The notes under the pieces: model-generated
Told to the model about the DNA's origin: nothing
The model's input: the letters and a program-made list of their open reading frames with translations, nothing else
Database searches by the model: none
Position numbers and translations under genes: made by a program
Shown here: positions 36,998 through 48,859 of the stretch, piece after piece
Position numbering within the stretch: position 1 is the first letter of the stretch
Layout of the letters: each line of letters begins with the position of its first letter
DNA from: Narthecium ossifragum
Taxonomy: Eukaryota; Streptophyta; Magnoliopsida; Dioscoreales; Nartheciaceae
Assembly: GCA_963920575.1 (NCBI GenBank)
Contig: OY986974.1
Span: 4,221,281 to 4,285,280 of the forward strand
Direction: 5' to 3'
DNA length: 64,000 bases

Positions 36998-37640
36998 TGT
37001 TAGTCAAAATAATGGCTAATATCGACCAAATGACGGACACGTAGGCAAAAGGCAATGACCAAATGAACGATAAAATATCGACCAAATGAACGATGAAATC
37101 TATCGACCAAATGGACGATGAAATCTATCGACCAAATGGACGATATCGTCCATATGGCACCATCATTTAAAGACTAAGGACGATAATCGCCCAAAAGTCA
37201 CAATTGGACATGTTACTCAATATCATCGTCCAAAAGCAATTAACACGTGTGCCAAATATGGTTAAAAAACACATGCAGGTATGACGTGGACAAGAAACGA
37301 TAAGTAAGCCAGTGTAATCGTGACGTATGCAACGAACGAGCATCGATCACGTGTACTCTCCAAACCAGACACGAACGTGGGAGAAGCTGTCACAGAGCAG
37401 TTCGCACACGATCTCCTCCTTCCACGCCATCAACCCTCAAGGCGGGAGCAGTTATTCAGTTCCTTAGTATAAATAGCTTCTCTTCTCCACTGTAACCCCC
37501 CCGACAACTTGTAACCTGCTCTTAAGCATGGCTTTCGTATCTTTTGTACCTGTAAGTTGATTAATAAAGCTTTCAGTTTGATTAATGGCGTCTTTTACTG
37601 TTTTCTTAGCATAGTCTCGATAATGTAGTCGTTTTAATCC
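36998..37640 (+). mobile_element. LTR-like sequence, copy 2
   Basis: It starts TGTTAGTCAAAATAATGGC, as does copy 1 at 21602. A 24-bp tandem unit ATCGACCAAATGGACGATGA is repeated about five times at 37022-37160. A TATA-like GTATAAATAG near 37468 is followed by a CCACTGTAACC patch and GTAAGTTGATTAATAAAG. The 3' border is not clear; AT-rich DNA without coding potential continues to about 38460. Confidence 0.55.
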
Positions 37641-38591
37641 TCTCCTTCCTTTTATTTCTGTTTTTCAGTTCTAGTTTAATGGAGTTCTTTCCGTTTCCGC
37701 TTCCTGTCCGTTTCTGTTTCATAGTTTAATTAGATTAAATTAGTTTATTGTTTACTGTTTTTTTTCTTCATGATCATAGGAGTATTTTAAGTTTAATTTA
37801 GGTTTTATCAGTCTTCTTTTACGCTTTCTGTTATTTAAGCTTTTTTTATTATTTTCCATTAGAATAAGTTAATTTTAGGAGTTTTACTGCTTTACTTAAT
37901 TAATTCCGTAATCTTAGATAATTTAAGGCTTTTCTTAGGTTAATTTAGAGTTAATTTTAATAATTAGATTATTTAATTATGTCTAATCTAGATTTCCATA
38001 TTACTTGACATCTCTGGTTCGTTAATTCGAAAGAGTAGAACTCAACTGCAATCGTTTGATATTTAAATATGGAATAGGATTTGACCTTGACTATTTGATC
38101 GGTCAACGGTTAGATTTTCTCTCTAACGATATGGTTACTGATGAAGATGATTACTTTATCTTAAAGCCAGACATGTGCTCACAATAACAAGAAGGGTTTC
38201 CAGCAAATCATCTTAGCTGCTATCACATCTAGAGTTCAGAACCTAAAAGAAGGAGAAAAGGCTCAGTTTTTATCTCGGATTGTGACCGAGTCTCAGTAAA
38301 AAAAAAGTATCTTGTGCTGAAAAGAGTTATCTATATATATATATACTCTTTTGGTTGATTTCGTTCCAGGAGGGAAAAAAATCCACCTTAGAGATCTTCT
38401 CTAGGTTGCAGTCATGGGAGATCCTATGTTTCCACTAGATTTCTTCAAGAAATAGGTATATATAGAATGGCCGGGATGGACCCCGGCGGCCGACAGGGGG
38501 CGCCACCGGAACCTGAGACATTCCTTCTCGCTACCTCAATCCCCACCTCCGCCCACCGCCACAGCCACCATCCTCTTCCGCCGTCACCTAC

Positions 38592-39222
38592 ATGGAAGTG
38601 GACCTCCCCCTCCACCGCTACTCCGCGCACAACTTCGTCATCCACTGCTGGCCCCACGTCATCTACGAGGCTCGCGGCTAGACCTCCCTCAACGATCGCG
38701 TCTTCCTCATCCGCAACTGCCAGTGGTCCCTCGACTTCATGGACACTTGGGGCCGCCATGGGCCATCAAACCCACAACTACGACCATTACGGCCAAACCC
38801 TCAAAGCCGAGTTCAAAGACGAGCTCTTCCCGGAGTCCAACGACCAGTCCGGCCTCATCTACCTCCTCCTCAATGGGAAATCCAAGTGGGCCGATAAAAT
38901 CAATTAGAAAAAAAGTGTTCTGCTTCGGGGGGTACTGGCTCGAGATCGTTGGTCGGATAGATAGCATCACGGAGAGGTACATGGAGTTAGAAAACAGAGC
39001 AACGCCGTAGCAGAGGGCGGAGAAGGTGGCGGCGGGACTTAATGGCAGGCTGAGAGAAAAGTACTTAAGGGCGGAGGGGGGGGAAGAAGAGAATGGTGGC
39101 GGTTTCACGGGCTGCCAGCCATGTGGCAGCGACCATAATACCATGCACTCCGGCGAGAGCTGCTACGACGAGATGCTTCGAGCATCGGGTGTAGAAAAGA
39201 AGCTCTTGTCGCTGAGTGGTGT
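38592..39222 (+). pseudogene. GT34 glycosyltransferase pseudogene, C-terminal half
   Basis: The frame gives MEVDLPLHRYSAHNFVIH, then WPHVIYEARG followed by TAG where the family has Trp, then NDRVFLIRNCQWSLDFMDTW. A frame change near 38750 leads to YDHYGQTLKAEFKDELFPES and NDQSGLIYLLLNGKSKWADK. After more breaks come YWLEIVGRIDSITERYMELE and FTGCQPCGSDHNTMHSGES. These are the conserved C-terminal blocks of plant GT34 enzymes (xyloglucan xylosyltransferase and galactosyltransferase-6-like). The N-terminal half with the DxD region is absent, and at least one stop and two frameshifts are present. The sequence is intronless and GC-rich, so it could be a captured or retroposed copy. Confidence 0.85.
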
Positions 39223-39508
39223 TCGCCGGAGAAAATCGTTGTCAGAGGAAAAAGAGAGGTCCAATCGTCGGGGGAGGGTACGATGAGGAGGGAGAGACGG
39301 GAGGGTAAGAGAGAGAGAAGAGGCTAATGTGGCAAAAGGTGGTCAAAATCAATATAAATCAGTCAAAATCGATTTAAATTGACCTCTTCGACTGAGTGAC
39401 ATTGAATCGGTTCGTGAAATGGAGGAGGATCGAAATTTCTAAAAGTTAGATCACATAAAAATCTATCAGAAATTAGAAATCAGAGGGACCATACGCATAC
39501 TTTAGCCA

Positions 39509-40021
39509 AGGGGCTGTTCGTTTGACTGAAAAAATGGGCTGGAATGGCTAGATTGAAAAGAAGGAGGTCCATTTACGGTGTTTGTTTAATTAGAGCCCAT
39601 TCCATTTCATTCCAGGCCCAATCCAGATGCCTTGTTTTCCAGCCAACGTTTCTGGCGGAAATGTGGCCAGAAACACATTCCACCCGATCTTTTCCAGCGT
39701 GAGTGCTCTCGCGATCACGAGTGCTCTTTTACGCGAAGCAGCGGAGAACCCTAGCCCATGAGTGCTCTCGTGATCATCTCCTCCAACCTTCCTCACCAAG
39801 GTTTCCTCCCCTGGTTCTCTCGTCCCGCCGGCCGTCAAGATACCACGAGATCCTCTCCTCCAACCTCAAGCGGTCGCCTCCACAGATCCTCTCCTCCAAA
39901 CCTCAAGCGGTCTGTTGCTGTTGGGTTTGTCTGATCCCCTGTTCTCTGGTTTCTTCTGCCTGCTGTGCTTTGTCTGATCCCCTGTTCAGCTCCCTCCTTC
40001 TCGTTCCCCCACTCGCCCGCC
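39509..40021. other. Upstream region of DG1
   Basis: The first part (GGGGCTGTTCGTTTGACTG, then GGGCTGGAATGG) resembles the edge of a MITE. From about 39700 the DNA becomes C-rich and probably forms the DG1 leader. A TCTGATCCCCTGTTC phrase is duplicated at 39930 and 39974. Confidence 0.35.
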
Positions 40022-43000
40022 ATGTCCCTCTCAGCGGCGGCGGCGGCACTCCTCCATCCGCTGGCGGAGGCGAAGCCTTCCATTCCGAGCGACGACATAA
40101 TAAAGCGTCGCCTCCTGCGCTACGGCGTTGTCGCCACCCCTAAGATCCTTCATAGCATTCGCAAGAAGGAGGTTCAGAAATCCATCCGCCGTTCCAGAAA
40201 GCAAATCCTAGAAGACGCAGAACAGGGGCGACCGAATCCAAGAAATTCATATTCCGAAGAGGAGGCTCGTCTCAAAGCCGCGCGCGCGGAGTATCGGGGG
40301 CTTAAAGATGAACTCGAGCAGAGAGAGCTCCCAGGAAAGCCGTGGGAGAGGAGAGCGGGCGTGGATTTGAGAGAGATTGTGAGTTCTAAGGATCGGATTC
40401 AGGAGGGGAGGATGAAGAAGGAGCATTTAAAAGAGTTGAGGGAGATGCTCGTGGAGAGGAAAAGGGATGGGTTTGAGTGGCTTCTTGATGATGATTTGGA
40501 GCAAGCTGGTAATCCGGAGGAGAGGAGAAGGAGGAAGACGGGAAATTTCATGCAGAAAGAGGTTGGGGAGGATGAGAAGATTCGATGGCTCGTGGAAAGG
40601 TATCAATTAAGAAGCCATTTAATTTGTTTGTTGTATTTTGTTGACAAAATGCGTTTTTGATGTGCTTTAGTGTAGAACCTTCGACTGCAACATGTGGTGT
40701 GTTATGAGGACAAATTTTGAGTGGTAGCAAGTTCCCATCTAGTATAATTTTTGGGGAATTTATGGCTGATGGGAGGAAGTCATATGAAGAGTTGAAAAGG
40801 GCATGTGAACATCTCGCTAATTTGGATGTTTTCTGTCTTTTGATTGTCAATGATTTTTATGAATTTGGAGGAGCAAGAGCTTCTCTCTTCAAATGATTTA
40901 GTTTGTTGTACAAATAACCTATACCGAACAGCTTTATGCTACTCAAATATTGTCCCGGACACAGTGTGCCATGCTCTTGTATTATAAAATACTATACTAT
41001 GTGAAGGTGCATGAATTCTGTAGAAATTGGCCTATTAACGTGGTCAGGGAAAGCTCATTTGAAACCTTCAACGATGCAATTTTCTCAACCAGCTCAAGGA
41101 GAGGAAGTTTCATGGCCGTCATGAGGAATTTATAATCCTTTAATCTTGGCAGAGAACATATTAAGATGCAATCTTTGTAATGAACTTGCCTTACAGGAAA
41201 TTTCTAATTTATAGGCTATGCAGTAGAAACCTGAATCCCCAAGACTGGAAGTTCCCAAGGTTGATGAAGCAATCGGGCATAGTTTTTACTGAGATGCATC
41301 TCCTTAGAATAGTTGAAGGGCTCGGATTTCATGGTAGCTGGAGGCATGCGTTGGCTGTTGTGGAATGGGTGTATAATGAAAAGCAGTATAAGCATCACAA
41401 AAGCAGGTAAGGTATTTAACTTAGTATCATTTTGTCGTGCACTTTTCTTTTGAACGCAATTTGGCATTTTCAAGTCAATGATTGTCAACTTTTTACATGA
41501 AAAAAGTTGAATGTAAATTTGGTAGTGTCACACTCTGGTCCAGAGTGATTGATAGTTCTGTTCAATATGTAGGTTTGTATATACAAAACTCTTAGCAGTT
41601 CTTGGTAAGGCAAGGAGGCCTGGCGAAGCACTTCGCACTTTTAACTTTATGCGAGTAATGAGCTTTTTCTCTTGACGCTTTTAGTATATACATACATGCA
41701 TACTACATATATACATAAATACCAATAAATATAATATATATATATAGTTCATAAGTCTGAATATTGCTCCCTACTGAATGCAGAAAAAGCTTTCCTTTTA
41801 TACTTGGGTATCCTTTTTGTTAAATCAGATTGATCTTGTTTCAATATCCAGGAAGATGGTATGATATATCCTGATATGCCTGCGTACCACAGCATTGCTG
41901 TTACACTTGGCCAAGCTGGCTTAGTGAAAGAATTGATGAAAATTGTTGAGTGCATGAGACAGAAACCTTCAAAGATGATTAAGAAGAACCGAGATTGGGA
42001 TCCATGCTTGGAACCTGATGTGGTAATATATAATGCTGTAAGGACTTAATCTATTCCCTCCATTCATGTCTGTTTTTTTTTCTTCATATTTGAGTACCAT
42101 TTGAAAGAAAATTGCCCCTGGATCACATTTGTGACTGGTATTATCATTTATATCCACTTTCCACAGGTGCTTAATGCTTGTGTCCCAAGCCACCAGTGGA
42201 AAGGAGTATTTTGGGTGCTGGAGCAGATGAGACATAGTGGTGTGAAGCCAACTGGAGCTACTTATGGGTTAGCAATGGAGGTGAGTTTTGATAAAAATAA
42301 ATGTTTTTCATATTATAACCAAATTGTTGATCTTTTTAAGACCTTTCAATTGCCAGATCTAGTAGCATCAAACACTTTTTTGTTATATAACACTTGCATG
42401 TTTCACATCCTTCAAGGGTAATCATGCTTTTCACATTTGTATATCTGGAGCTTCAATGCCTGTACTGAATAATAGCCTTGCGGCCCATCCTCTAAGAGTA
42501 ATGTTGGCGAGACGTTCCTTTTCATGTACGCCGCCAGTTTATTGCCTTGCCATTGTTCAGATCTATGACATTCTTTTCCTGGAATCTCTTTACTGATCTT
42601 CTTTTATTCATTTTTGCGTGACATCAGTCCTTAGGCAATCACACAGTTGCAGGCCAACATCAATAAACTGTCTCGGACAGTTAGATCAGTGATCTTGTTC
42701 TATCATGTAAAGTGTTAAAGACTCGCTCGTTGTTTCAATTTTTCCAACAAAGGAACTGGGGACTACATGTTGTCCCAGATGAACTTCTTTTCCTATAAAG
42801 AGCTTTTGTTCTCGCACATAATCAAACTGTAAATTTTGGACATATGTGGGCTTTTAGTGATCTATTGGAAGCATATGAAGCCAATCAACCTTAAGAGCAA
42901 AGGGGCTGATCAGAAAAGATATAGTGCAGAAATATTTTTACCTTTATCTGTCAATTGGATATCTGGATGCTAGTACATTATCTGCCATCAGAATTTATCT

Positions 43001-45221
43001 GCTTTATAAGTCTAACGTGAGATGCTTGTTGAAAGGCGATGCTGAAAGCGGGAAAGTACGACCTGGTCCACAAATTTTTTGAGAGAATGCAAAGAAGCGG
43101 AATGGCTACCAAAGCATTAACTTACAAAGGTAGCAATACAAAATAGTTTCAGTTGCTGATTTTGATTGGAGAAGTATATGGTGGGTTTCCTTGCTCATTA
43201 TTCCAATTCTGCAGTTCTTGTCAGATCTCTGTGGGAGGAGGGTAAAGTAAACGAAGCAGTTGCAGCAGTCAGAGATATGGAATGCAGAGGAGTGGTTGGA
43301 ACAGCTAGTGTTTACTATGAATTAGCCTGCTGTCTATGCAATAGTGGAAGGTGGCGAGATGCCATGAAAGAGGTAACTAATTAGTGAATTTATGCTACAG
43401 CACACTTTGCATACATCGTAGGGGACAAGAAAGGGTTTGGACTTCAATATTGCTTCTGCCTATCTTTATTTTTGTCCTAATTGTCACATGATATTCAAAT
43501 TAGTTGCACATTCTGAAATAGCACCTTTCATTCTGAGTGTATATTATCTCCTTGAAAGCTAGAATAGCTATGAAAAAACTATTCATACTTTCCTTTTTTT
43601 GCTGTCTGCTATTTTGTTATAACTGTATAATGCCATAAACAAGACATATGCTCCACATTTTATCCCAGGGAATGAGCAAGTTTCAAGGTAGAAGGATATC
43701 TATCTAGACATGCTTACATTTACAAATATCTTATTTCTCTGGGATAGAAGATTCTCTGGGTACATGGACATCTCTATCTGTATATTTCCCGAGTAAAAGT
43801 TTATGCTAAATGTATTTTCTGCTTTTAACGTAGTTCACCAGTGTAAACCGAGACTTATTTGAAACCTAGCGCCATAGTTAGGTTGCATTACTTTTTCCTG
43901 TGCATTATTGGAGTTTGACCAATTAGTCTCTTGGCATGAAGTTGACTTTGTTTATCTAGACATGCTTACATTTACAAAAATCTTCTAGGTTGAAAGGCTC
44001 AAAAAGCTTCCCCTTACTAAACCATTGGAGGTAACTTTTACTGGAATGATTTTGTCTGCAATGGAGGGTGGATACATCTTTGACTGCATATCAATTTTTG
44101 AGCACATGAGAGGTCATTGTACTCCCAATATGGGGACCATTAATGTCATGCTAAAAGTTTATGGCCACAATGACATGTTTGCAAAAGCCAAAGAGCTATT
44201 TGAATCCGCCAACAATGGATTTGTTGATTGTAAAAGCTGCCTTGATGATGCCACTACATCTAAGCCTGATGAATATTCGTACAGTATCATGCTTGAGGCA
44301 TCTGCTTCTGCACATCAGTGGGAGTACTTTGAGTATCTGTACAAGGAGATGGCTCTTCATGGTTTCCAGATAGATTATAACAAATATCCTCGCTTGCTGG
44401 TTGAAGCATCCAGAGCTGGAAAGGTAATCTTATTTCTGAAGACATTGTTTTCAATTTAAACCTAGTACAGTTAAGTTGTAAGTCAAATTTATTGTTGTTA
44501 AAAAGAAGCTCTATGACTATGCAAGAACGCGGGATTAATGATGTGGTTTCTGTTGTAGTGGCATTTGCTGGATCATGGATTTGAAATGATCTTGGAAGCA
44601 GGTGAAATTCCTCATCTGTCACTCTTCTCTGAAATGATATGTCAGACCATTGACCAACAGATATTCGAAAGAACGGTTACTCTTATAAATGGGATGGCTC
44701 ATGCTTCCATACAAGTTAGTGAAAAGCAATGGAGAAACATCTTCCAGGGATACAAGGAGAGGTTAACTGATGACAGTTTGCAGAAACTTTTGGACCATCT
44801 CAATGGTAGCAATCTCGTGATGGAAGACCCAGTGCCTGCTTTTCTGCGATCATTGGAGTTGCTGTGTGGGCGAAGGCTGTTAGTGTTCTCTGGAGAACTT
44901 CATTCCAGTAATGCCTCTGCAGACAAGTTGATTGTCTGCAATGTTGACAAGGATGGCAAGAATTGCTCGAACATGCTTTCTTCTAGATCAAGTACAGATG
45001 TTGATAGTGGTCATGAACCTAGTGAAGCAGGTTCAGAGGGTAAAAATGGTGACAACTTTTTGGACTCTGCTCTTCTAAGTAACTCAGAATCTTCATTCAC
45101 CGGTATTTTGCTGGACTCACTGACTGCCAATAGAGGCAAACCATCTGAATTACCATCCGCATCTCACATATTGGAAGCATGGAAGCAAGACAGGATGAAG
45201 GATGGTCTTTTTAACTCTTAA
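40022..45221 (+). CDS. DG1: DG1-like plastid pentatricopeptide repeat protein
   Basis: DELAYED GREENING 1 is a chloroplast PPR protein needed for early plastid gene expression with the plastid-encoded polymerase. Nine exons give 833 aa: 40022-40599, 41215-41406, 41573-41654, 41852-42037, 42167-42280, 43036-43129, 43215-43372, 43989-44423 and 44559-45221. The N-terminus MSLSAAAAALLHP is Ala/Ser-rich and fits a transit peptide. A basic, charged N-domain follows, then PPR helices such as PDMPAYHSIAVTLGQAG, WRHALAVVEWVY, GTASVYYELACCLCNSGRW, EVTFTGMILSAMEGG and DEYSYSIMLEASASAHQWEY. The conserved WHLLDHGFEMILEAGEIPH starts exon 9. The C-terminal ~120 residues are Ser-rich and poorly conserved. 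I chose the ATG at 40022 because upstream in-frame sequence has no Met. Exon order and content match DG1 as I know it. Confidence 0.9.
43701..43984. repeat. 32-bp direct repeat pair in DG1 intron 7
   Basis: TATCTAGACATGCTTACATT and the next 12 bases occur at 43701-43732 and again at 43953-43984 with one mismatch. The second copy ends four bases before the exon 8 acceptor AG. Confidence 0.8.
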
Positions 45222-45782
45222 CAAAGAATATATATGAACTATACAACGATCGTTGCTGCCAGAAGTATTGCTTTGTGTCGGGGAATTGCTGATCAGCACA
45301 TTAATTTCAGGTTGGTTAGTTGATGGTTGGGTTTTGTTGTCCAAAAACTCATTTTTGTACCCACATAATCAAGGTACTTTTGCACAACACAGTTGCAATA
45401 TGTACGTGAATGGACCTTCGTCTTGGTGGTGTTGTATTCCTAGATGTATTCTTACGTTGTAAATTTGTCTCCTAATCGGAGCTTTTTATACGAGATACTT
45501 TCTATATTTCTTGGATGGCAAACTTGATCTCTTTATGCAATTATGATTTTTGCTGATCGCAATTGTTCTTTCCTCTCAAAGAGGAATGGCTAAGATTAGC
45601 AGAAGTATTTTCCTGAAACAATCAAATCTTTTTAACCAGGAGGCAGGACCGCAGGAGTATATATTATGACTTCATAATTTTGGTACGTGCCCAACAGTTT
45701 AGACGTTCACGTCTTTCCTCTCACCAACGCTTGAGAAACTGCAGCTCATATTTGTGGTAGAAAGAAGATTTTGTGTAGATAA
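45222..45782. other. DG1 3' region
   Basis: This is probably 3' UTR and spacer. No gene is visible; a 69-codon frame at 45253-45462 has no recognisable features. Confidence 0.35.
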
Positions 45783-46070
45783 GCATGTGGTATGGGTAAT
45801 GCACATGTAACCTATCCCGATTGTTGATCTAGTCTATTTGATAGCGAACTACTGATGGACTATATCAATCAATCAGTAGTGGTTAGCGATAGGTAGGTAT
45901 CTATCAGTAGTGGATTATCGATTGATTGATCTAATCTATTGGTAGTTCGGTAGTGAGATACCGATGGCTTGATCTAGTCCATTAGTGGTTCACCATCGAT
46001 GGACTAGATCAACAATCAATAGCAGTCTACCGAGAGGTATTACACATGCCACATGTCCATGCACACAAAT
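45783..46070. mobile_element. TCGGTA-cored palindromic MITE-like element, copy B
   Basis: The left end GCATGTGGTATGGGTAATGC and the reverse complement of the right end (ACATGTGGCATGTGTAAT) form clear terminal inverted repeats. The interior is a run of ATCGGTAG/CTACCGAT and GATCTAGTCCAT/ATGGACTAGATC units in both orientations. Confidence 0.7.
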
Positions 46071-46221
46071 CAACACTCTTTCAAATTATAGACTAGTAAA
46101 CTGCAATTACACTAAACTACATGGTATCAAAATGCGGCACATGTAAAGTCGTATGGGATTAGGCCCTAAAACGTGCCGTTAGTAATATGATAGTAAATTA
46201 TATTTTTAAAGAGTAATGTTT

Positions 46222-46475
46222 CGTGTACATAGACAGATTGCACATGCCACCGAATCAATAGTCTAATACCGATTCCTCCATGTAGTCCATCGGTAGATGG
46301 ACTATATCAATGAATCGGTAGTCTAATACCGTTGAATTATATCGGTAGTGAGGTACTGATTGGTTGATAGAGTCTAGATAAATAGTTCAATCGGTAGTGG
46401 ACTACCAATTCATTGATCTAGTCCATCGGTAGTGGACTACATGAAAGAATCGGTAGATTCGGGTATATGACGTCA
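46222..46475. mobile_element. TCGGTA-cored palindromic MITE-like element, copy C
   Basis: It has the same sub-repeats as copy B (ATCGGTAGTGGACTAC, ATTGATCTAGTCCATCGG) and a CGTGTACATAG..CACATGCCACCG left end. The right end is diverged. It lies 150 bp from copy B. Confidence 0.6.
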
Positions 46476-46773
46476 GCATATTCACCAATCAGCGCCCATT
46501 TTTAAAACTATAAAGTGCTAAACTACCATTAGACTAATCCACATCGTATCAAAATGTAAATCGGCTGGAATAACAACCAAACAGCCCCTCTAATAAGTAA
46601 TAACTAACCCGGCGACGCGACCACTCGCGTATCAATTATTATTAGCTTAAACGCGGGGCATCCAAGCGGAAGATCAACACGAAATCACCGGCGACGCCAC
46701 CCCCATTCGCGCGACTCAAAGGATCGTCAAAGAGAGAGCGAGGCGGCGCTAGCTATCGGAGGAGTTAGATAGG

Positions 46774-47452
46774 ATGGCGCTGTGCTCGTGCTTCGGACCG
46801 TCGAAGGCGGAGCGGAGAGAGGCCGACCGCGTCGCCTCCGAGGAAGCCCGCGCCAAGGCCGCCGAGGCCGCCCAAAAGAGGTTTAGCCATCAGAATCCCT
46901 CCCAACTCCCCTCTGTTTCCCCAAGGATTCGAAATCAATTCGGATCATCTGGATTAGAATCGCGATATCTTTTTTATTGGCTTTTTGATAGAGATAGGAG
47001 GAAGTGGACATAAGGGTTTATTGACTGAATTATTCGGGAAAAAAAAAACATTTTCTTTGTATTTTCGCTTCGGAATCTTGGTCGCGTTAGTCGATTCCAA
47101 TTTCCAATAGTTCCAAGACTTCGTTGTTTGAGCTCTTTGATTAGGAATTTGGATTACCCCGTTGGGGTTATTTGGGGATTAGGGCTTCCGGGGGTGCCTT
47201 CTTTTCGAAAAGATTGAGTTTTGATGAAGAAATTGGTGCTTTGCAGGCAGGAGCTGTTTGACAAATCGGCAGCTGGGAGAGCTGCTCGCGCTCAGATGAC
47301 GGCGTTAAAGCAGTCAAACGTGCCGAGCAAAGGAGAACCAGTTCTCACGGTATGTTTTTGCAGACGTTATCCAAGACTGAAGCTTCATCGTTCTATTGGA
47401 TTCTCTTCTTATTTGGGTTTGTGTGTCGTGGGTGCAGTGGCAGATGGGCTGA
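46774..47452 (+). CDS. Small SVIP-like protein, 74 aa
   Basis: Three exons join to 74 aa: 46774-46880, 47247-47349 and 47438-47452. The last coding exon holds only WQMG and the stop. The protein starts MALCSCFGPSKAERREAD, then a helical Ala/Arg/Glu-rich segment SEEARAKAAEAAQKRQ, and ends KGEPVLTWQMG. Short proteins with this pattern are widespread in plants. The Cys-rich start, the xxARAKAAEAAxxRQ helix and the small size resemble animal small VCP/p97-interacting protein (SVIP), whose VCP-binding helix has a similar sequence. If so it would act on p97/CDC48 at ER membranes; the similarity is mine by eye. N-terminal cysteines could be lipidated, but Gly2 is absent, so myristoylation is unlikely. 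Confidence 0.8.
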
Positions 47453-48859
47453 AGATCAGCTCCTTCAGGCGATTGATTATAAGAATGTAAGTTCATAAAC
47501 TCTCCTGTTGCTTAATTGCTAATTGCTATTTGTCTACGAGCTTGGTATGCCACAGATACGGCTGTCTATGATTCCACTTGTATATCATGGCTTATAAGAA
47601 GCAACCTCTGTAGTTTAGCGGAAGTCCATATGCAAACAGAACTTGAAAGAATCTGTGTTTCGAAAATCTAACTCTGGCTACCCAATTTTTTCATGCATTT
47701 TCAGTGTGTATCTATTTATACAACTTTTACGATGGGCACAGCCTCGTTTAAGAGGCATCTAAGATGCCATGTTGGCTATTCACAAAAAGAAGCTGAGTGA
47801 TGCCTTTTCCAATATCCTTAAAATTCACTCTTTTTTACCATGTCCGCCGATTTAGATGCAAATATGTAGGGTCTGAAGCAGCAAGAAGATACTAGCATTC
47901 CTCCATTGTTTGTTCAACTATCAAAGTTATCCAGAACTTTCACATGCTATTCAAAGAGTTCTTTTTTTGTTTGCTTATGACAGATTTAGCTATTCAGTCA
48001 TACAATTTTCTGCCTTAAGAGCTCAATGATCTTTGATTTCAGTTGGGGATACTGGGATTCTTTAGGTTAGTTGTTAAGAACAGGTTACGGAGTCTATGCT
48101 TTATGCTTGATGCTGGAGAATGGGATGGTTTTGATGCTGACAAATGTGATTGGTGAATTTGAATTCCTCTTCTCTAATTCTGCATCTATTTTTAGATATG
48201 AGAGAGCATACGATTTTTTCTTCTCAAGCTGGGCAGTGAAGTTTATTACATATGCTCTCCATTCATGTTTCCTTTTACTTCTCAGGTTGATAAGTTAAAG
48301 TTTCATGGGTCAAAGATGTGCTTCGCGAGGCATAACAAACTACAAGTTACAAGTATGGATTCTCAGTTTTTGTTACATGGCACGTTGGCAGCTCATACTT
48401 CTGTTCTCTTCAGTTTGTGATCTATGTCTCAAGTTTGGGTTAGATTGTGCAAATGCCTTTGTGAATGTTTCCTTTTGTGCATAAATGTTGTCGCCCCCTC
48501 TTTGCCTCAGTGTATGCAACTTAAATCATATGTAAAGATAAATTATGCAGATTCAGAATAAATGGTCATTGTAGATATTTTAAAGTGCCATTCTTTTTTC
48601 AAGTCGTGTGTGCACAGTTTTGATGATCTTCTGAAATACTATTGCATTGTTTCTTTTTTATTGCTCTCTCTTATCAATACATCTCTGCTATATTCAGATC
48701 TTTTCCAGCTATGAATATTAGCTACATTGGGAGGGATTGTTGTACAAAATACTAGCTACTTTGTTAACAAGCTTATAGTTCTTTATTTCATCTTTCCCAT
48801 GTTCTGGCTAGTGCTTCTGAATCAATACAGAGCACAGCTGATCATTTGAACTCTTCACC
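47453..48859. other. 3' region of the SVIP-like gene and convergent spacer
   Basis: This AT-rich DNA has no recognisable coding exon. Frames such as 48071-48298 lack conserved content. It may contain 3' UTR introns of the plus-strand gene. Confidence 0.35.

Larger units (their letters stand above)
36779..39508. mobile_element. Possible large MULE carrying a GT34 fragment, with a nested LTR sequence
   Basis: The right border ends ACTTTAGCC at 39508, so read inward it begins GGCTAAAGTATGCG, resembling the confirmed MULE at 3316. Reverse-complemented, 39300-39500 has TTTTGACC..TTGCCA..TCTCTCTC in the same order as 36817-36920. The left border at about 36779 (GACTTAAATATGC) is eroded, and no target duplication is visible. 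Inside are an LTR-like sequence (from 36998) and the glycosyltransferase pseudogene. This is a hypothesis, not a defined element. Confidence 0.35.

Noticed and set aside
36998..38460. Possible endogenous pararetrovirus or full retroelement body
   Set aside because: No reverse transcriptase, gag or movement-protein motif is visible in any frame; only LTR-like and AT-rich DNA is present.
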